Part shown: in pieces, positions 8,277 through 16,566 of the stretch | How positions within the stretch are numbered: the stretch's first letter is position 1 | Layout: every line of letters starts with the position of its first letter | From: Pelagimonas sp. | GTDB taxonomy: Bacteria > Pseudomonadota > Alphaproteobacteria > Rhodobacterales > Rhodobacteraceae | NCBI GenBank assembly: GCA_025210265.1 | Contig: JAOASD010000003.1 | Coordinates: 1 to 50,949 of the forward strand | Direction of reading: 5' to 3' | DNA: 50,949 nucleotides | Notes under the pieces: generated by a model | What the model saw: the letters and a program-made list of their open reading frames with translations, nothing else | Databases searched by the model: none | Told to the model about the DNA's origin: nothing | Position numbers and translations under genes: made by a program

Positions 8277-9719
8277 ATGACCCTGACCTGCATTACTCCG
8301 GTTCTTCTTTGCGGTGGCTCTGGCACCCGGCTGTGGCCTTTGTCGCGCAAAAGCTATCCGAAACAGTTTTCCCGCCTGATGGGTGAGGAATCCCTGTTCC
8401 AGGCCTCGGCCCGGCGGCTTTCGGGGGGCGATGACGGGTTGGAATTTGCTGCGCCCATGGTGCTGACCAATTCGGATTTCCGGTTTATCGTGACCGAACA
8501 GCTGCAGGGGGTCGGCATCGACCCCGGAGCCATTCTGATCGAACCCGAAGGGCGCAACACCGCCCCGGCGATCCTGTCTGCGGCGCTGCGCCTTGCGCAA
8601 AGCGACCCTGACGCGGTCATGCTGGTCGCGCCCTCTGATCATGTGGTGCCCGATGTGGCGCATTTCCACGCTGCGATCCGCAGTGGGCTGTCGGCAGTGG
8701 CCGAGGGCAAGCTGGTGACGTTCGGCATCACGCCCAGCCGCGCCGAAACCGGCTATGGCTATCTGGAACTGGCCAGCGCCCCGGATGCGGCGGGCGGCCC
8801 GGTGCCGCTGACCCGCTTTGTCGAAAAACCCGACGCAGAGCGCGCGGCGCAGATGCTGGATGCGGGCAATTACCTTTGGAATGCCGGGATCTTTCTGTTC
8901 CGGGCGGCGGACATCATCGCCGCGTTTAAGGACCATTGCGCAGGCCTGATGATCCCGGTCAGCGACGCGCTGGATCAGGCGCAGGTCGATCTGGGCTTTC
9001 TACGGCTGGCCCCCGCCCCGTGGTCAGAGGCCGAGGATATTTCCATCGACTATGCGGTGATGGAGCGCGCGGATAACCTCGCCGTTGTGCCGTTTGATGG
9101 TGATTGGTCCGATCTGGGCGGCTGGGACGCGGTCTGGCGCGAGGCCGGGCCGGACGCGGCGGGCAATGTCTGCCATGGCGATGCCACTGCGATTGACTGC
9201 CGCGACACGCTGCTGCGCTCTGACGGAGAGCGGCTGGAAGTGGTCGGCATCGGGCTGGATAATGTCATGGCCGTCGCCATGAATGATGCGGTGCTGGTTG
9301 CCGATATGTCCCGCGCGCAGGATGTGAAAAAGGCGGTGTCCGCGCTGAAGGCAAAAGGCGCGGCGCAGGCCACCCAGCTGCCCAAGGATCACCGCCCCTG
9401 GGGCTGGTTCGAAAGCCTGGTGGTCGGGGACCGGTTTCAGGTGAAACGCATCTTGGTGCATCCTGGCGCCTCGCTCAGCCTGCAAAGCCATTTCCACCGC
9501 TCTGAACACTGGATCGTGGTTGAAGGCACCGCGAAGGTCACGGTGAATGACGAAACCCGTTTGGTCAGCGAAAACGAAAGCATCTATATCCCGCTGGGTG
9601 CCAGGCATCGCATGGAAAACCCAGGCCGCGTCCCCATGACCCTGATCGAAGTGCAAACCGGCGCTTATGTCGGCGAGGATGACATCGTGCGTTATGAGGA
9701 TGTTTACGCCCGTAAATAA
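8277..9719 (+). CDS. manC: Mannose-1-phosphate guanylyltransferase / mannose-6-phosphate isomerase
   Basis: A bifunctional type II enzyme of 480 aa. The N-terminal nucleotidyltransferase makes GDP-mannose from mannose-1-phosphate and GTP. Its signature GGSGTRLWPLSRKSYPKQF is at residues 13-31, FVEKP is near 180, and GNYLWNAGIF is near 198. The C-terminal cupin-type isomerase domain interconverts fructose-6-P and mannose-6-P; it starts near residue 365 with RPWGWFE and shows PGASLSLQSHFHRSEHW and the late VEVQTG-like IEVQTGAYVGEDDIVR. Length matches AlgA/CpsB/XanB. GDP-mannose feeds alginate-, colanic- or capsule-type polymers, which fits the YjbH/F and flippase neighbours. Confidence 0.95.
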   Translation: MTLTCITPVLLCGGSGTRLWPLSRKSYPKQFSRLMGEESLFQASARRLSGGDDGLEFAAPMVLTNSDFRFIVTEQLQGVGIDPGAILIEPEGRNTAPAILSAALRLAQSDPDAVMLVAPSDHVVPDVAHFHAAIRSGLSAVAEGKLVTFGITPSRAETGYGYLELASAPDAAGGPVPLTRFVEKPDAERAAQMLDAGNYLWNAGIFLFRAADIIAAFKDHCAGLMIPVSDALDQAQVDLGFLRLAPAPWSEAEDISIDYAVMERADNLAVVPFDGDWSDLGGWDAVWREAGPDAAGNVCHGDATAIDCRDTLLRSDGERLEVVGIGLDNVMAVAMNDAVLVADMSRAQDVKKAVSALKAKGAAQATQLPKDHRPWGWFESLVVGDRFQVKRILVHPGASLSLQSHFHRSEHWIVVEGTAKVTVNDETRLVSENESIYIPLGARHRMENPGRVPMTLIEVQTGAYVGEDDIVRYEDVYARK

Positions 9720-9747
9720 ATGCCCGGTGGGTGGGTGTGGATGGTCC

Positions 9748-10362
9748 TCACGCCTCTAGCGAGATCCACAAAACCACAGCGTCCTGATCGCTGGTCGACA
9801 CACAGCCATGCCCCATGGCGCTGTCATAATACACCGAATCCCCCTGTTGCATCGGCAGAGGGCGGTAATGTTCAGAGTGGAACACCAGCGCGCCGCTGAG
9901 CACATACATAAATTCCTCGCCGCTATGACGCACCCAGCTGTCAAAGGCGCTGACATCGCGAGCGCGGATCGTGCTGATATAGGGCACCATGCGTTTGCTG
10001 GTCAGCTCATTACACAGCAATTCGTGGTGATAGGTTGCGGTGTCGCGGATTTCCCCTTGTCCGGCGGGGGTGAAATCGCGCCGCCCGGAAATGTTGCTTT
10101 GCGGGGCCTGCACAAACAGCTGAGGGGTTTCCAGAGACAGGGTCTGGGTCAGGCGTCGCACGATGTCAAAGCTGGGTTTTGTCTGGTTGTTTTCGATTTT
10201 GGACAGGGTGGACCGGCCAATTCCTGCGGCCTGTGCGGTTTCCTCTAGCGTCATGCCTTTGGCGCGGCGGGTTTCCCGGATCAGGCGGCCCATGGCCTCG
10301 CCATCGGGGGCTTCGGCGGGGTCTGGGGATTTTACGCCAGGGTCGCGGGGGTCTGAAGTCAT
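9748..10362 (-). CDS. XRE-family regulator with C-terminal cupin domain
   Basis: A 204-aa transcription factor. The helix-turn-helix is at about 24-78 (GRLIRETRRAKGMTLEETAQAAGIGRSTLSKIENNQTKPSFDIV), followed by a linker and a small-molecule-sensing cupin barrel at about 125-200 (HSGEEFMYVLSGALVFHSEHYRPLPMQQGDSVYYDSAMGHG). Regulators of this type control amino acid, polyamine or one-carbon genes. It diverges from gcvT across 239 bp, in which a duplicated TTCC-N5-GGRA-type motif lies, so it is the obvious candidate regulator of the glycine cleavage genes. The target is inferred from position only. There is no terminator between it and manC, whose stop is 28 bp away and convergent. Confidence 0.88.
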   Translation of the reverse strand: MTSDPRDPGVKSPDPAEAPDGEAMGRLIRETRRAKGMTLEETAQAAGIGRSTLSKIENNQTKPSFDIVRRLTQTLSLETPQLFVQAPQSNISGRRDFTPAGQGEIRDTATYHHELLCNELTSKRMVPYISTIRARDVSAFDSWVRHSGEEFMYVLSGALVFHSEHYRPLPMQQGDSVYYDSAMGHGCVSTSDQDAVVLWISLEA

Positions 10363-10456
10363 GAGCCACTCCTTATCGGTTCTGAATGTTTAGTATTCGG
10401 GAAAGGGGCTGTCAAAATCCTGATCCATAGAAAAACCTTGCTTGGGCATTCAATGT

Positions 10457-10487
10457 TTCCTATAAGGGATTTAATTCCCCTAAAGGA
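10457..10487 (+). promoter_or_regulatory. Two direct copies of a TTCC..TAA.GGA operator-like motif
   Basis: TTCCTATAAGGGA (10457-10469) and TTCCCCTAAAGGA (10475-10487) start 18 bp apart; each is itself roughly palindromic (TCC...GGA). They lie between the divergent XRE-cupin gene and gcvT. A weaker related half (TATTCGGGAA, about 10393-10402) lies nearer the regulator. They are candidate binding sites for that regulator; not proven. Confidence 0.45.
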
Positions 10488-10508
10488 GATTTGCGTAAGT
10501 CAGGACCA

Positions 10509-10577
10509 GCCACCGCTGCCGATCTGTTCGCAAACAGGAATGTGCAGGCGCTGGCGGGCCAGGCGGCATCTTTCTTT
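10509..10577 (+). promoter_or_regulatory. Structured gcvT leader with competing hairpins
   Basis: GCCACCGCTGC (10509-10519) can pair with GCAGGCGCTGGC (10544-10555), with one mismatch and one bulge. This encloses a small perfect hairpin CTGTT-CGCA-AACAG (10524-10537). The 3' arm of that long stem also pairs with downstream CCAGGCG to form a short GC-rich hairpin (10549-10565) followed by TCTTTCTTTT (10569-10578), which looks like an intrinsic terminator. The two folds exclude each other, as in an attenuator. I do not recognise a glycine riboswitch consensus here. Confidence 0.4.
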
Positions 10578-10601
10578 TGTGTGTAATCAAAGGATCCAGG
10601 C

Positions 10602-11699
10602 ATGAGTGACACGCTGAAACGCACCCCTTTGCACGCGCTGCATCAGGAACTGGACGGCAAAATGGTGGCATTCGCCGGTTGGGACATGCCGGTGCAATAC
10701 AGTCTGGGGATCATGGGGGAGCACAAGCAGTGCCGGGAAAAGGCGGCGCTGTTTGATGTCAGCCATATGGGGCAGGTGATCCTGCGTGGCGATGATGTGG
10801 CCGCCCAGCTAGAGCGTCTCTGCCCGCAGGCCTTCAGGACCCTGCCCGTGGGCAAAGCCCGCTATGGGTTTTTCACCAATGAGGCAGGCGGCATTCTGGA
10901 CGATCTGATTGTCTCTAACGCAGGCGATCATTTCTATGTCGTGGTCAACGCCGCGCTGCGCCATCAGGATATTCCGCACATGCAGGCGCATCTGGACGGG
11001 GTCGAGGTGACGGAAATCCACGACCACGCGCTGATTGCGGTGCAGGGCCCTCGCGCGGAAGCCGTTGTCGGCGACCTTTGTCCCGCCGCCTGCGCGCTGA
11101 CATTCATGGAAACCACTGTCGCTGAGGTCAACGGGATCCCCTGCCGGGTGTCGCGTCTGGGCTATACCGGCGAGGACGGGTTCGAGATCTCCATCCCCGA
11201 GGCCGCCGCCCCCGACATCGCCCGGGCTCTGCTGGCGCATGACGATTGTGAACCTGCCGGTCTGGGCGCGCGGGACAGTCTGCGGCTGGAGGCGGGGCTG
11301 TGCCTGTATGGCAATGACATTGATCAGACCACCACCCCTGTCGAGGCGTCGCTGGTCTGGGCCATGCAGAAACGCCGCCGGGAGGAGGGCGGCTTTCCCG
11401 GTGCTGCGCGCATCCAGCAGGATCTGACCAACGGCCCCGCGCGCAAACTGGTGGGGATCAAACCGCTGGGGCGCGCTCCGGCCCGGCAGGGGGTCGAGGT
11501 GCAGGATGATGCGGGCAACAGCATCGGCGCGATCACCTCTGGCGGGTTTGGGCCGACCATCGGCGGTCCTGTGGCCATGGGCTATGTCAGTGCCAGCCAT
11601 AGCGCGCCGGGCACGCCTGTCTCGCTGATCATTCGCGGCAAATCCCAGCCTGCTGAAATCACCGCGCTGCCCTTTGTGCCGCAGAACTACAAACGCTAA
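10602..11699 (+). CDS. gcvT: Glycine cleavage system T protein (aminomethyltransferase)
   Basis: A 365-aa protein that transfers the methylene unit from lipoyl-H protein to tetrahydrofolate, releasing ammonia. Family landmarks are RTPLHALHQELDGKMVAFAGWDMPVQY at the N-terminus, EKAALFDVSHMGQ near 47-59, and the folate-site region LGYTGEDGFEISIPE near 187-201. LGARDSLRLEAGLCLYGNDID near 222-242 and the C-terminal TSGGFGPTIGGPVAMGYV are also present. Length is normal. gcvH follows 18 nt downstream, so the genes are one operon. An AAAGGA sequence upstream of the ATG supports the start. Confidence 0.95.
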   Translation: MSDTLKRTPLHALHQELDGKMVAFAGWDMPVQYSLGIMGEHKQCREKAALFDVSHMGQVILRGDDVAAQLERLCPQAFRTLPVGKARYGFFTNEAGGILDDLIVSNAGDHFYVVVNAALRHQDIPHMQAHLDGVEVTEIHDHALIAVQGPRAEAVVGDLCPAACALTFMETTVAEVNGIPCRVSRLGYTGEDGFEISIPEAAAPDIARALLAHDDCEPAGLGARDSLRLEAGLCLYGNDIDQTTTPVEASLVWAMQKRRREEGGFPGAARIQQDLTNGPARKLVGIKPLGRAPARQGVEVQDDAGNSIGAITSGGFGPTIGGPVAMGYVSASHSAPGTPVSLIIRGKSQPAEITALPFVPQNYKR

Positions 11700-11717
11700 C
11701 CTCGGAGTGTCCGTCAG

Positions 11718-12083
11718 ATGACCACCTATTATTCCGAAGACCACGAATGGATCACCGTCACGGGCGACAGTGCCACCATTGGCATCACCGCCCATGCCGC
11801 CGAGGCGCTGGGCGAGATTGTTTTTATCGAGCAGCGCGAGGTCGGCGATACCTTTGAAAAGGCCGAAGAGGTCGGCGTGATCGAAAGCGTCAAGGCCGCG
11901 TCGGAAATCTATGCGCCTGTGGATTGCGAGGTGGTCGCGGTGAACACCGATCTGGCCGACAATCCCGGCGCGCTGAACGAAGATCCCGAAGGGGCGGCCT
12001 GGATCTATAAGGTCAAACTGTCGGATGCGACGCAGCTGGAGGGGCTGATGGATCACGACAGCTATCAGGCCTTTATCGGCTAA
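11718..12083 (+). CDS. gcvH: Glycine cleavage system H protein
   Basis: A 121-aa lipoyl carrier protein that shuttles the aminomethyl group between the P and T proteins. The lipoylation lysine is in GVIESVKAASEIYAPV (K near residue 59). The start YYSEDHEWITV and the end HDSYQAFIG are typical of the family. CGGAGTG sits shortly before the ATG. The gene lies between gcvT and gcvP and is intact. Confidence 0.96.
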   Translation: MTTYYSEDHEWITVTGDSATIGITAHAAEALGEIVFIEQREVGDTFEKAEEVGVIESVKAASEIYAPVDCEVVAVNTDLADNPGALNEDPEGAAWIYKVKLSDATQLEGLMDHDSYQAFIG

Positions 12084-12095
12084 CGCGCTTATCCT

Positions 12096-12127
12096 GCCGG
12101 GGCTGGCCCGGCGGTGTCTTTCTTTTG
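12096..12127 (+). terminator. Hairpin plus T-tract between gcvH and gcvP
   Basis: GCCGGG (12096-12101), loop GCTGG, CCCGGC (12107-12112), then TGTCTTTCTTTT. It looks like an intrinsic terminator inside the operon, and its flank (GGCGG..TCTTTCTTTTGTG) is nearly the same as the one before gcvT. It could act as an attenuator or processing site that lowers gcvP relative to gcvTH. Confidence 0.5.
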
Positions 12128-12143
12128 TGGTAAGGAATGTTCC

Positions 12144-14999
12144 ATGGCCTTCAAACTGACCGACTACGAAGCCTATGATTTCGCCAATCGCCGTCATATC
12201 GGCCCGTCGCCGGTGGAAATGCGCGATATGTTGAAGCTGATCGGGTTCAAGACGCTGGACCAGCTGATCGACGCCACCGTGCCGCCCTCTATCCGCCAGG
12301 AACAGCCGTTGGACTGGGGGCCGGCCATGACGGAACGCGACGCGCTGTTCCACATGAAAGAGGTCGCCAGCAAGAACAAGGTTCTGACCAGCCTGATCGG
12401 TCAGGGCTATTACGGCACCACCACTCCCGCGCCGATCCTGCGCAACATTCTGGAAAACCCGGCCTGGTACACGGCCTATACGCCCTATCAGCCCGAGATC
12501 TCGCAGGGCCGACTAGAGGCGCTGCTGAACTTTCAGACCATGGTCAGCGACATGACCGGTCTTGAGGTCGCCAATGCCTCGCTGCTGGACGAAGCCACCG
12601 CCGCCGCCGAAGCCATGGCCATGGCGCATCGCGGGTCGCGCTCCAAGGCGAATAACGCGGCTTTCTTTGTCGACAAGAACTGCCACCCGCAGACCGTTGC
12701 GGTGATCCAGACCCGCGCCGAGCCTCTGGGCATCGACGTGCAGGTTGCCGACCCGGCGGATCTGGATCCGGGCGCGGTGTTTGGCGCGATCTTCCAGTAT
12801 CCGGGCACAAACGGCCATGTGCGCGACTTTACTGATCAGATTGCTGCGCTGCATGAACACAAGGCCATCGCCGTGGTCGCCGCTGATATTCTGGCGCTGG
12901 CCCTGCTGAAATCGCCCGGCGAAATGGGCGCGGATATTGCCGTGGGCAGCACCCAGAGGTTCGGCGTGCCTATGGGCTATGGTGGCCCCCATGCTGCCTA
13001 TATGGCCACGACGGACAAGCTAAAGCGCGCCATGCCCGGTCGCATCATCGGCGTGTCCATCGACGCGCGTGGCAACCAGGCCTATCGTCTGTCGCTGCAG
13101 ACCCGCGAACAGCATATCCGCCGCGAGAAAGCCAATTCCAACGTCTGCACCGCGCAGGCTCTGCTGGCGGTGATCGCGTCGATGTATGCGGTCTATCACG
13201 GCCCCGATGGCATCAAGGCGATTGCCCAGTCGGTGCACCGCAAGACCTCGCGCCTGGCCGATGGGCTTGAGGCGGCGGGCTTTGCCGTGGAGCCCGAAGT
13301 GTTCTTTGACACCATCACCGTCGAAGTCGGCGCGCTGCAGACAACCGTGATGGAGGCCGCTGTGGCCCGTGGCGTGAACCTGCGCAAGGTTGGCGAAACC
13401 AAGGTTGGCATCTCGCTGGACGAACAGACCCGCCCCGAAACCATCGAGGCCGTCTGGGGTGCCTTTGGCATCGACAAGAAAGACGACAGCAGCGAAAAGC
13501 ACTATCGCCTGCCGGAACATGCGCTGCGTGAAAGCGAATATCTGACTCACCCGATTTTCCACAAGAACCGGGCCGAGGCCGAGATCACCCGCTACATGCG
13601 CCGTCTGGCCGACCGCGATCTGGCGCTGGACCGCGCGATGATCCCGCTGGGCAGCTGTACCATGAAGCTGAACGCGACGATCGAGATGATCCCGGTCACC
13701 TGGCCGGAATTTGGCAACCTGCACCCGTTTGTGCCTCAGGATCAGGCGCTGGGCTACACGCAGATGATCGACGATCTGAACGACAAGCTGTGCCAGATCA
13801 CCGGCTATGACGCGATCAGCCAACAGCCAAATTCAGGCGCGCAGGGCGAATATGCCGGTCTGCTGACAATCCGCAATTACCACATCGCGCAGGGGTAGGG
13901 GCACCGCAATGTCTGCCTGATCCCGACCTCGGCGCATGGCACCAACCCGGCCAGCGCGCAGATGGTGGGCTGGAAAGTGGTTCCGATCAAAGCGGATGAA
14001 AACGGCAATATCGACCTGAGTGATTTCCGCGCCAAGGCCGAACAGCACAGCGCCAATCTGGCCGGTTGCATGATCACCTATCCCAGCACTCACGGCGTGT
14101 TCGAAGAAACTGTGCAAGAGGTCTGTGACATCACCCATGACCATGGCGGTCAGGTCTATATCGACGGGGCCAATATGAATGCCATGGTGGGCCTGTCCCG
14201 TCCCGGCGACATCGGCGGCGATGTCAGCCACCTGAACCTGCACAAGACCTTCTGCATTCCGCATGGCGGGGGCGGCCCCGGCATGGGTCCGATCGGCGTC
14301 AAGGCGCATCTGACAAAGCACCTGCCGGGCCACCCGGAATATGGCGATGCGGTGGGGCCGGTTTCTGCCGCGCCGTTTGGCTCGCCCTCGATCCTGCCGG
14401 TCAGCTGGGCCTATGTGCTGCTGATGGGCGGTGCGGGTCTGACACAGGCGACCAAGGTTGCGATCCTGAACGCCAACTACATCGCTGCGCGTCTGAAAGA
14501 CAGCTATCCGATCCTCTATACTTCGGAAACGGGGCGGGTTGCGCATGAATGCATTCTGGATACCCGTCCGCTGAACGACGAAGCGCATGTCAGCGTCGAT
14601 GACGTGGCCAAGCGCCTGATCGACAGCGGGTTCCACGCGCCGACCATGTCCTGGCCGGTGGCGGGTACCCTGATGGTCGAACCGACGGAATCTGAACCCA
14701 AGGCCGAACTGGATCGTTTCTGCGAGGCGATGATTTCCATCCGGGCCGAGGCCCAGGACATCGTGGATGGCAGGATCGACCCGGACAACAACCCGCTGAA
14801 ACGCGCGCCGCACACGGTGCGCGATCTGGTGGGCGAATGGGATCGTCCCTATACCCGCGAACAGGCCTGTTTCCCTCCGGGGAACCTGGGGGTCGACAAA
14901 TACTGGCCGGCGGTGAACCGGGTGGACAATGCCTATGGCGACCGCAACCTGGTCTGCACCTGCCCGCCCATGTCCGAATACGCAGAAGACGGGCAATAA
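12144..14999 (+). pseudogene. gcvP: Glycine dehydrogenase (P protein) interrupted by an in-frame amber codon
   Basis: The full frame would encode about 950 aa, the usual length for the PLP-dependent decarboxylating P protein. TAG at 13896-13898 (codon 585) stops translation inside the conserved run before [17 protein letters not shown]; homologues have a glutamate there, so a single G-to-T change (GAG to TAG) explains it. The frame continues intact to 14999, with the PLP lysine in [18 protein letters not shown] (codon 701) and an ordinary C-terminus. The 584-aa front fragment therefore lacks the cofactor lysine. No plausible start with a ribosome site precedes the second part (first ATG at 13962). 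The start ATG at 12144 has AAGGA 7 nt upstream. Either this is a real nonsense mutation, a suppressed or read-through codon, or a base-call error. No other damage is seen, which favours a very recent event or an error. Confidence 0.88.
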
Positions 15000-15314
15000 C
15001 GGCGCATCGCACAAGGCTGTGGCGGTCTTTGGTTGGCTGTGTTGGCAGATGCATCTGCGCCTCTTTCAGAGGCCCGAGCGTGGGTTGCACACAGTCAACC
15101 TGCGGCACAGTTGGTCAAACTATCAGCCCAGCGTGCTGGGTCTTGCAAAGGCCGAGAGCTGATCTTATTTTTGGCTTAGGGCGGCCCCTGCCGCCTTTGA
15201 TGGAGATTTTATGCAAGAGTCCCGGGCATAAGCCCGTTCCTGCCTTTAAACGCGGGAACATGTAACATCTGATCTGCTCATGCGACTGGCTGAGCGGTCC
15301 TTTTGTGTACTCTC
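15000..15314. other. Intergenic region between gcvP and the yjhX-like gene
   Basis: No convincing coding region. It holds three hairpins: CCCAGC-GT-GCTGGG (15127-15140); GGCGG-CCCCTG-CCGCC followed by TTT (15180-15198), a weak candidate terminator for gcvP; and GTTCCTGC-8 nt-GCGGGAAC (15236-15259), close to where the yjhX-like promoter or leader would be. Confidence 0.5.
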
Positions 15315-15590
15315 ATGAAATCGAGACCTCCTTTGAATATTTCAAAGCATGAACAGCGCGTTCTGCATGAACTCGCACGTGGTGGTGTGATCCATCACGA
15401 CCGGCACACGAATGGCAAAATTCGCGGTGTGACCTGCTACACCCGCGACGGGCATATCCTGACCGACTGTACTTTGTCGGTCTTTTTGAAGCTCAGAAAA
15501 CGGCGTTTCATCCGCTCTTGGGGTGGGCAGCCATACCGGGTTTCAAAACTTGGGGTCAAAGCCGTCCGGGCGCAGCTTGACCAACGCTAA
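15315..15590 (+). CDS. yjhX: YjhX-family (UPF0386) putative toxin
   Basis: A 91-aa protein closely resembling E. coli YjhX (TopAI), which was reported to inhibit topoisomerase I. Shared features are an N-terminal SKHEQRVLHELARGG, a middle CYTRDGHILTDCTLSVFLKL, and the end GQPYRVSKLGVKAVRAQLDQR. The fold looks like a small winged-helix domain. An acetyltransferase gene follows after 28 nt, matching the E. coli yjhX-yjhQ toxin-antitoxin pair. The frame begins at a TTG (15303); ATG 15315 is used here, but by alignment the family start corresponds to TTG at 15333. Toxicity in this organism is inferred. The E. coli reports concern this family; many UPF0386 members are untested. Confidence 0.82.
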   Translation: MKSRPPLNISKHEQRVLHELARGGVIHHDRHTNGKIRGVTCYTRDGHILTDCTLSVFLKLRKRRFIRSWGGQPYRVSKLGVKAVRAQLDQR

Positions 15591-15618
15591 TCTGTTTTAT
15601 CATCCACAGGACATGACT

Positions 15619-16158
15619 ATGGACATTACGACTGACTACAAAGAAAAGACCGCCGCGATCACGGCCCTGTTTCTGGAAACCTTTACCGCATCAGAAGGGG
15701 CCGAAGCCGGGGCAGTGATCCGTGATCTGGTGGCCGAGATGCTGTCCTCTGTAAACGCCAAAGACATGTATGTGTTTTCGGCGCTGCAGGAGGGCGAGAT
15801 GCTGGCAAGCATCCTGTTCACCCGGATGACCTATCCCGATGATACGCGCACGGTGTTTATCCTGTCTCCCGTGGCGGTTGCGACTGGGCAGCAGGGCAAA
15901 GGGATCGGGCAGAAGCTGATCACATATGCGCTGGGGGTGTTGCGGCAGGAGGGGGTCGATGTGGCCCTGACCTATGGCGATATCCGGTTTTATGAAAAGG
16001 TCGGCTTTGCCCTCATTACGGAAGCAGAGGCCAGCCCGCCTGTGCCGTTGCAATATCCAGAAGGGTGGCTGGGTCAGGCGCTGTCAGGGGCGCAGTTCAC
16101 GCCGCTGTCGGGGCCGTCGCGCTGTGTCGCGGCGCTAAGCGATCCAAGCCACTGGTAA
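15619..16158 (+). CDS. GNAT-family N-acetyltransferase (YjhQ-like, putative antitoxin)
   Basis: A 179-aa GNAT-fold protein. Motif A is at about 86-105 (SPVAVATGQQGKGIGQKLITYAL, with the Q/RxxGxG/A acetyl-CoA loop QGKGIG), and motif B is DIRFYEKVGFALITE near 120-134. The C-terminus has the extra segment SPPVPLQYPEGWLGQAL, seen in single-domain GNATs of the YhbS/YjhQ type. Its position directly after the yjhX-like gene suggests the antitoxin partner, as in E. coli. Two ATGs are possible (15613 and 15619); 15619 has the better spacing from CACAGG. A strong terminator follows, so the pair forms a small operon. Family assignment is firm; the antitoxin role is inferred. Confidence 0.85.
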   Translation: MDITTDYKEKTAAITALFLETFTASEGAEAGAVIRDLVAEMLSSVNAKDMYVFSALQEGEMLASILFTRMTYPDDTRTVFILSPVAVATGQQGKGIGQKLITYALGVLRQEGVDVALTYGDIRFYEKVGFALITEAEASPPVPLQYPEGWLGQALSGAQFTPLSGPSRCVAALSDPSHW

Positions 16159-16167
16159 GACCCTCGG

Positions 16168-16192
16168 GGGCCGGGCGCGTCCCGGCCCTTTT
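16168..16192 (+). terminator. Intrinsic terminator after the GNAT gene
   Basis: Perfect 8-bp stem GGGCCGGG (16168-16175) / CCCGGCCC (16181-16188), loop CGCGT, then TTTT. Confidence 0.9.
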
Positions 16193-16195
16193 GGA

Positions 16196-16504
16196 TCAGG
16201 ACGGATCCTGTGTGGCTTGGGTGTTTTCCCAATAGGCCCCCATGGCGACGATGCAGCTGATCCCGTCAGGGTAGCTTTGCACCAGGGTCCAGTCTCCGGT
16301 GTCAGGGGTTACCCACATTTCAATCAATGTGCCGGGTTCGTGCAACCCGCGCCCCTGCCGCAGCGCGCCGGTGCGCTGGGTCAGCCGTTCCTGCAGGCGT
16401 GTGCTGTCCTCGCAGACCATATCCGCGATGCCGCTTTGCCCGCTATCGGGGGTCAGGGCGCAGATCGACAGGGCCAGCAAAACAGCATGAGGTTTTCCAA
16501 TCAT
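16196..16504 (-). CDS. Small exported protein of unknown function
   Basis: A 102-aa protein with a signal peptide (MIGKPHAVLLALSICALT), then an alpha-helical stretch with charged and Gln residues (CEDSTRLQERLTQRTGALRQGRGL). A beta-rich part follows (GTLIEMWVTPDTGDWTLVQSYPDGISCIVAMGAYWE). Two cysteines in the mature part (in MVCED and ISCIV) could form a disulfide. I do not recognise the family; the beta-rich tail resembles conserved hypothetical periplasmic proteins of Rhodobacteraceae. It converges on the GNAT gene's terminator and is divergent from phnC. Confidence 0.6.
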   Translation of the reverse strand: MIGKPHAVLLALSICALTPDSGQSGIADMVCEDSTRLQERLTQRTGALRQGRGLHEPGTLIEMWVTPDTGDWTLVQSYPDGISCIVAMGAYWENTQATQDPS

Positions 16505-16566
16505 GCTATGACGCTAACACGGGATCCCTGTTTTGTAACGGTTTTATGACGCCCATTCCCTGCAGC

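Noticed and set aside
10363-10601. Glycine riboswitch upstream of gcvT
   Set aside because: Expected from other gcv operons, but I find none of its conserved blocks; the hairpins seen here do not fit the aptamer.
10540-10605. 21-codon Arg-rich leader ORF overlapping the gcvT start (ATGA)
   Set aside because: The AGGA directly abuts the ATG with no spacing, and the frame falls on the hairpin/T-tract; it is probably chance. It stays a possibility if ribosome profiling shows translation.
13962-14999. Second half of gcvP as a separate gene (a two-subunit P protein)
   Set aside because: Two-subunit P proteins exist in some bacteria, but here the frame simply continues through the TAG, the break is inside a conserved run, and no ribosome site or start precedes 13962.
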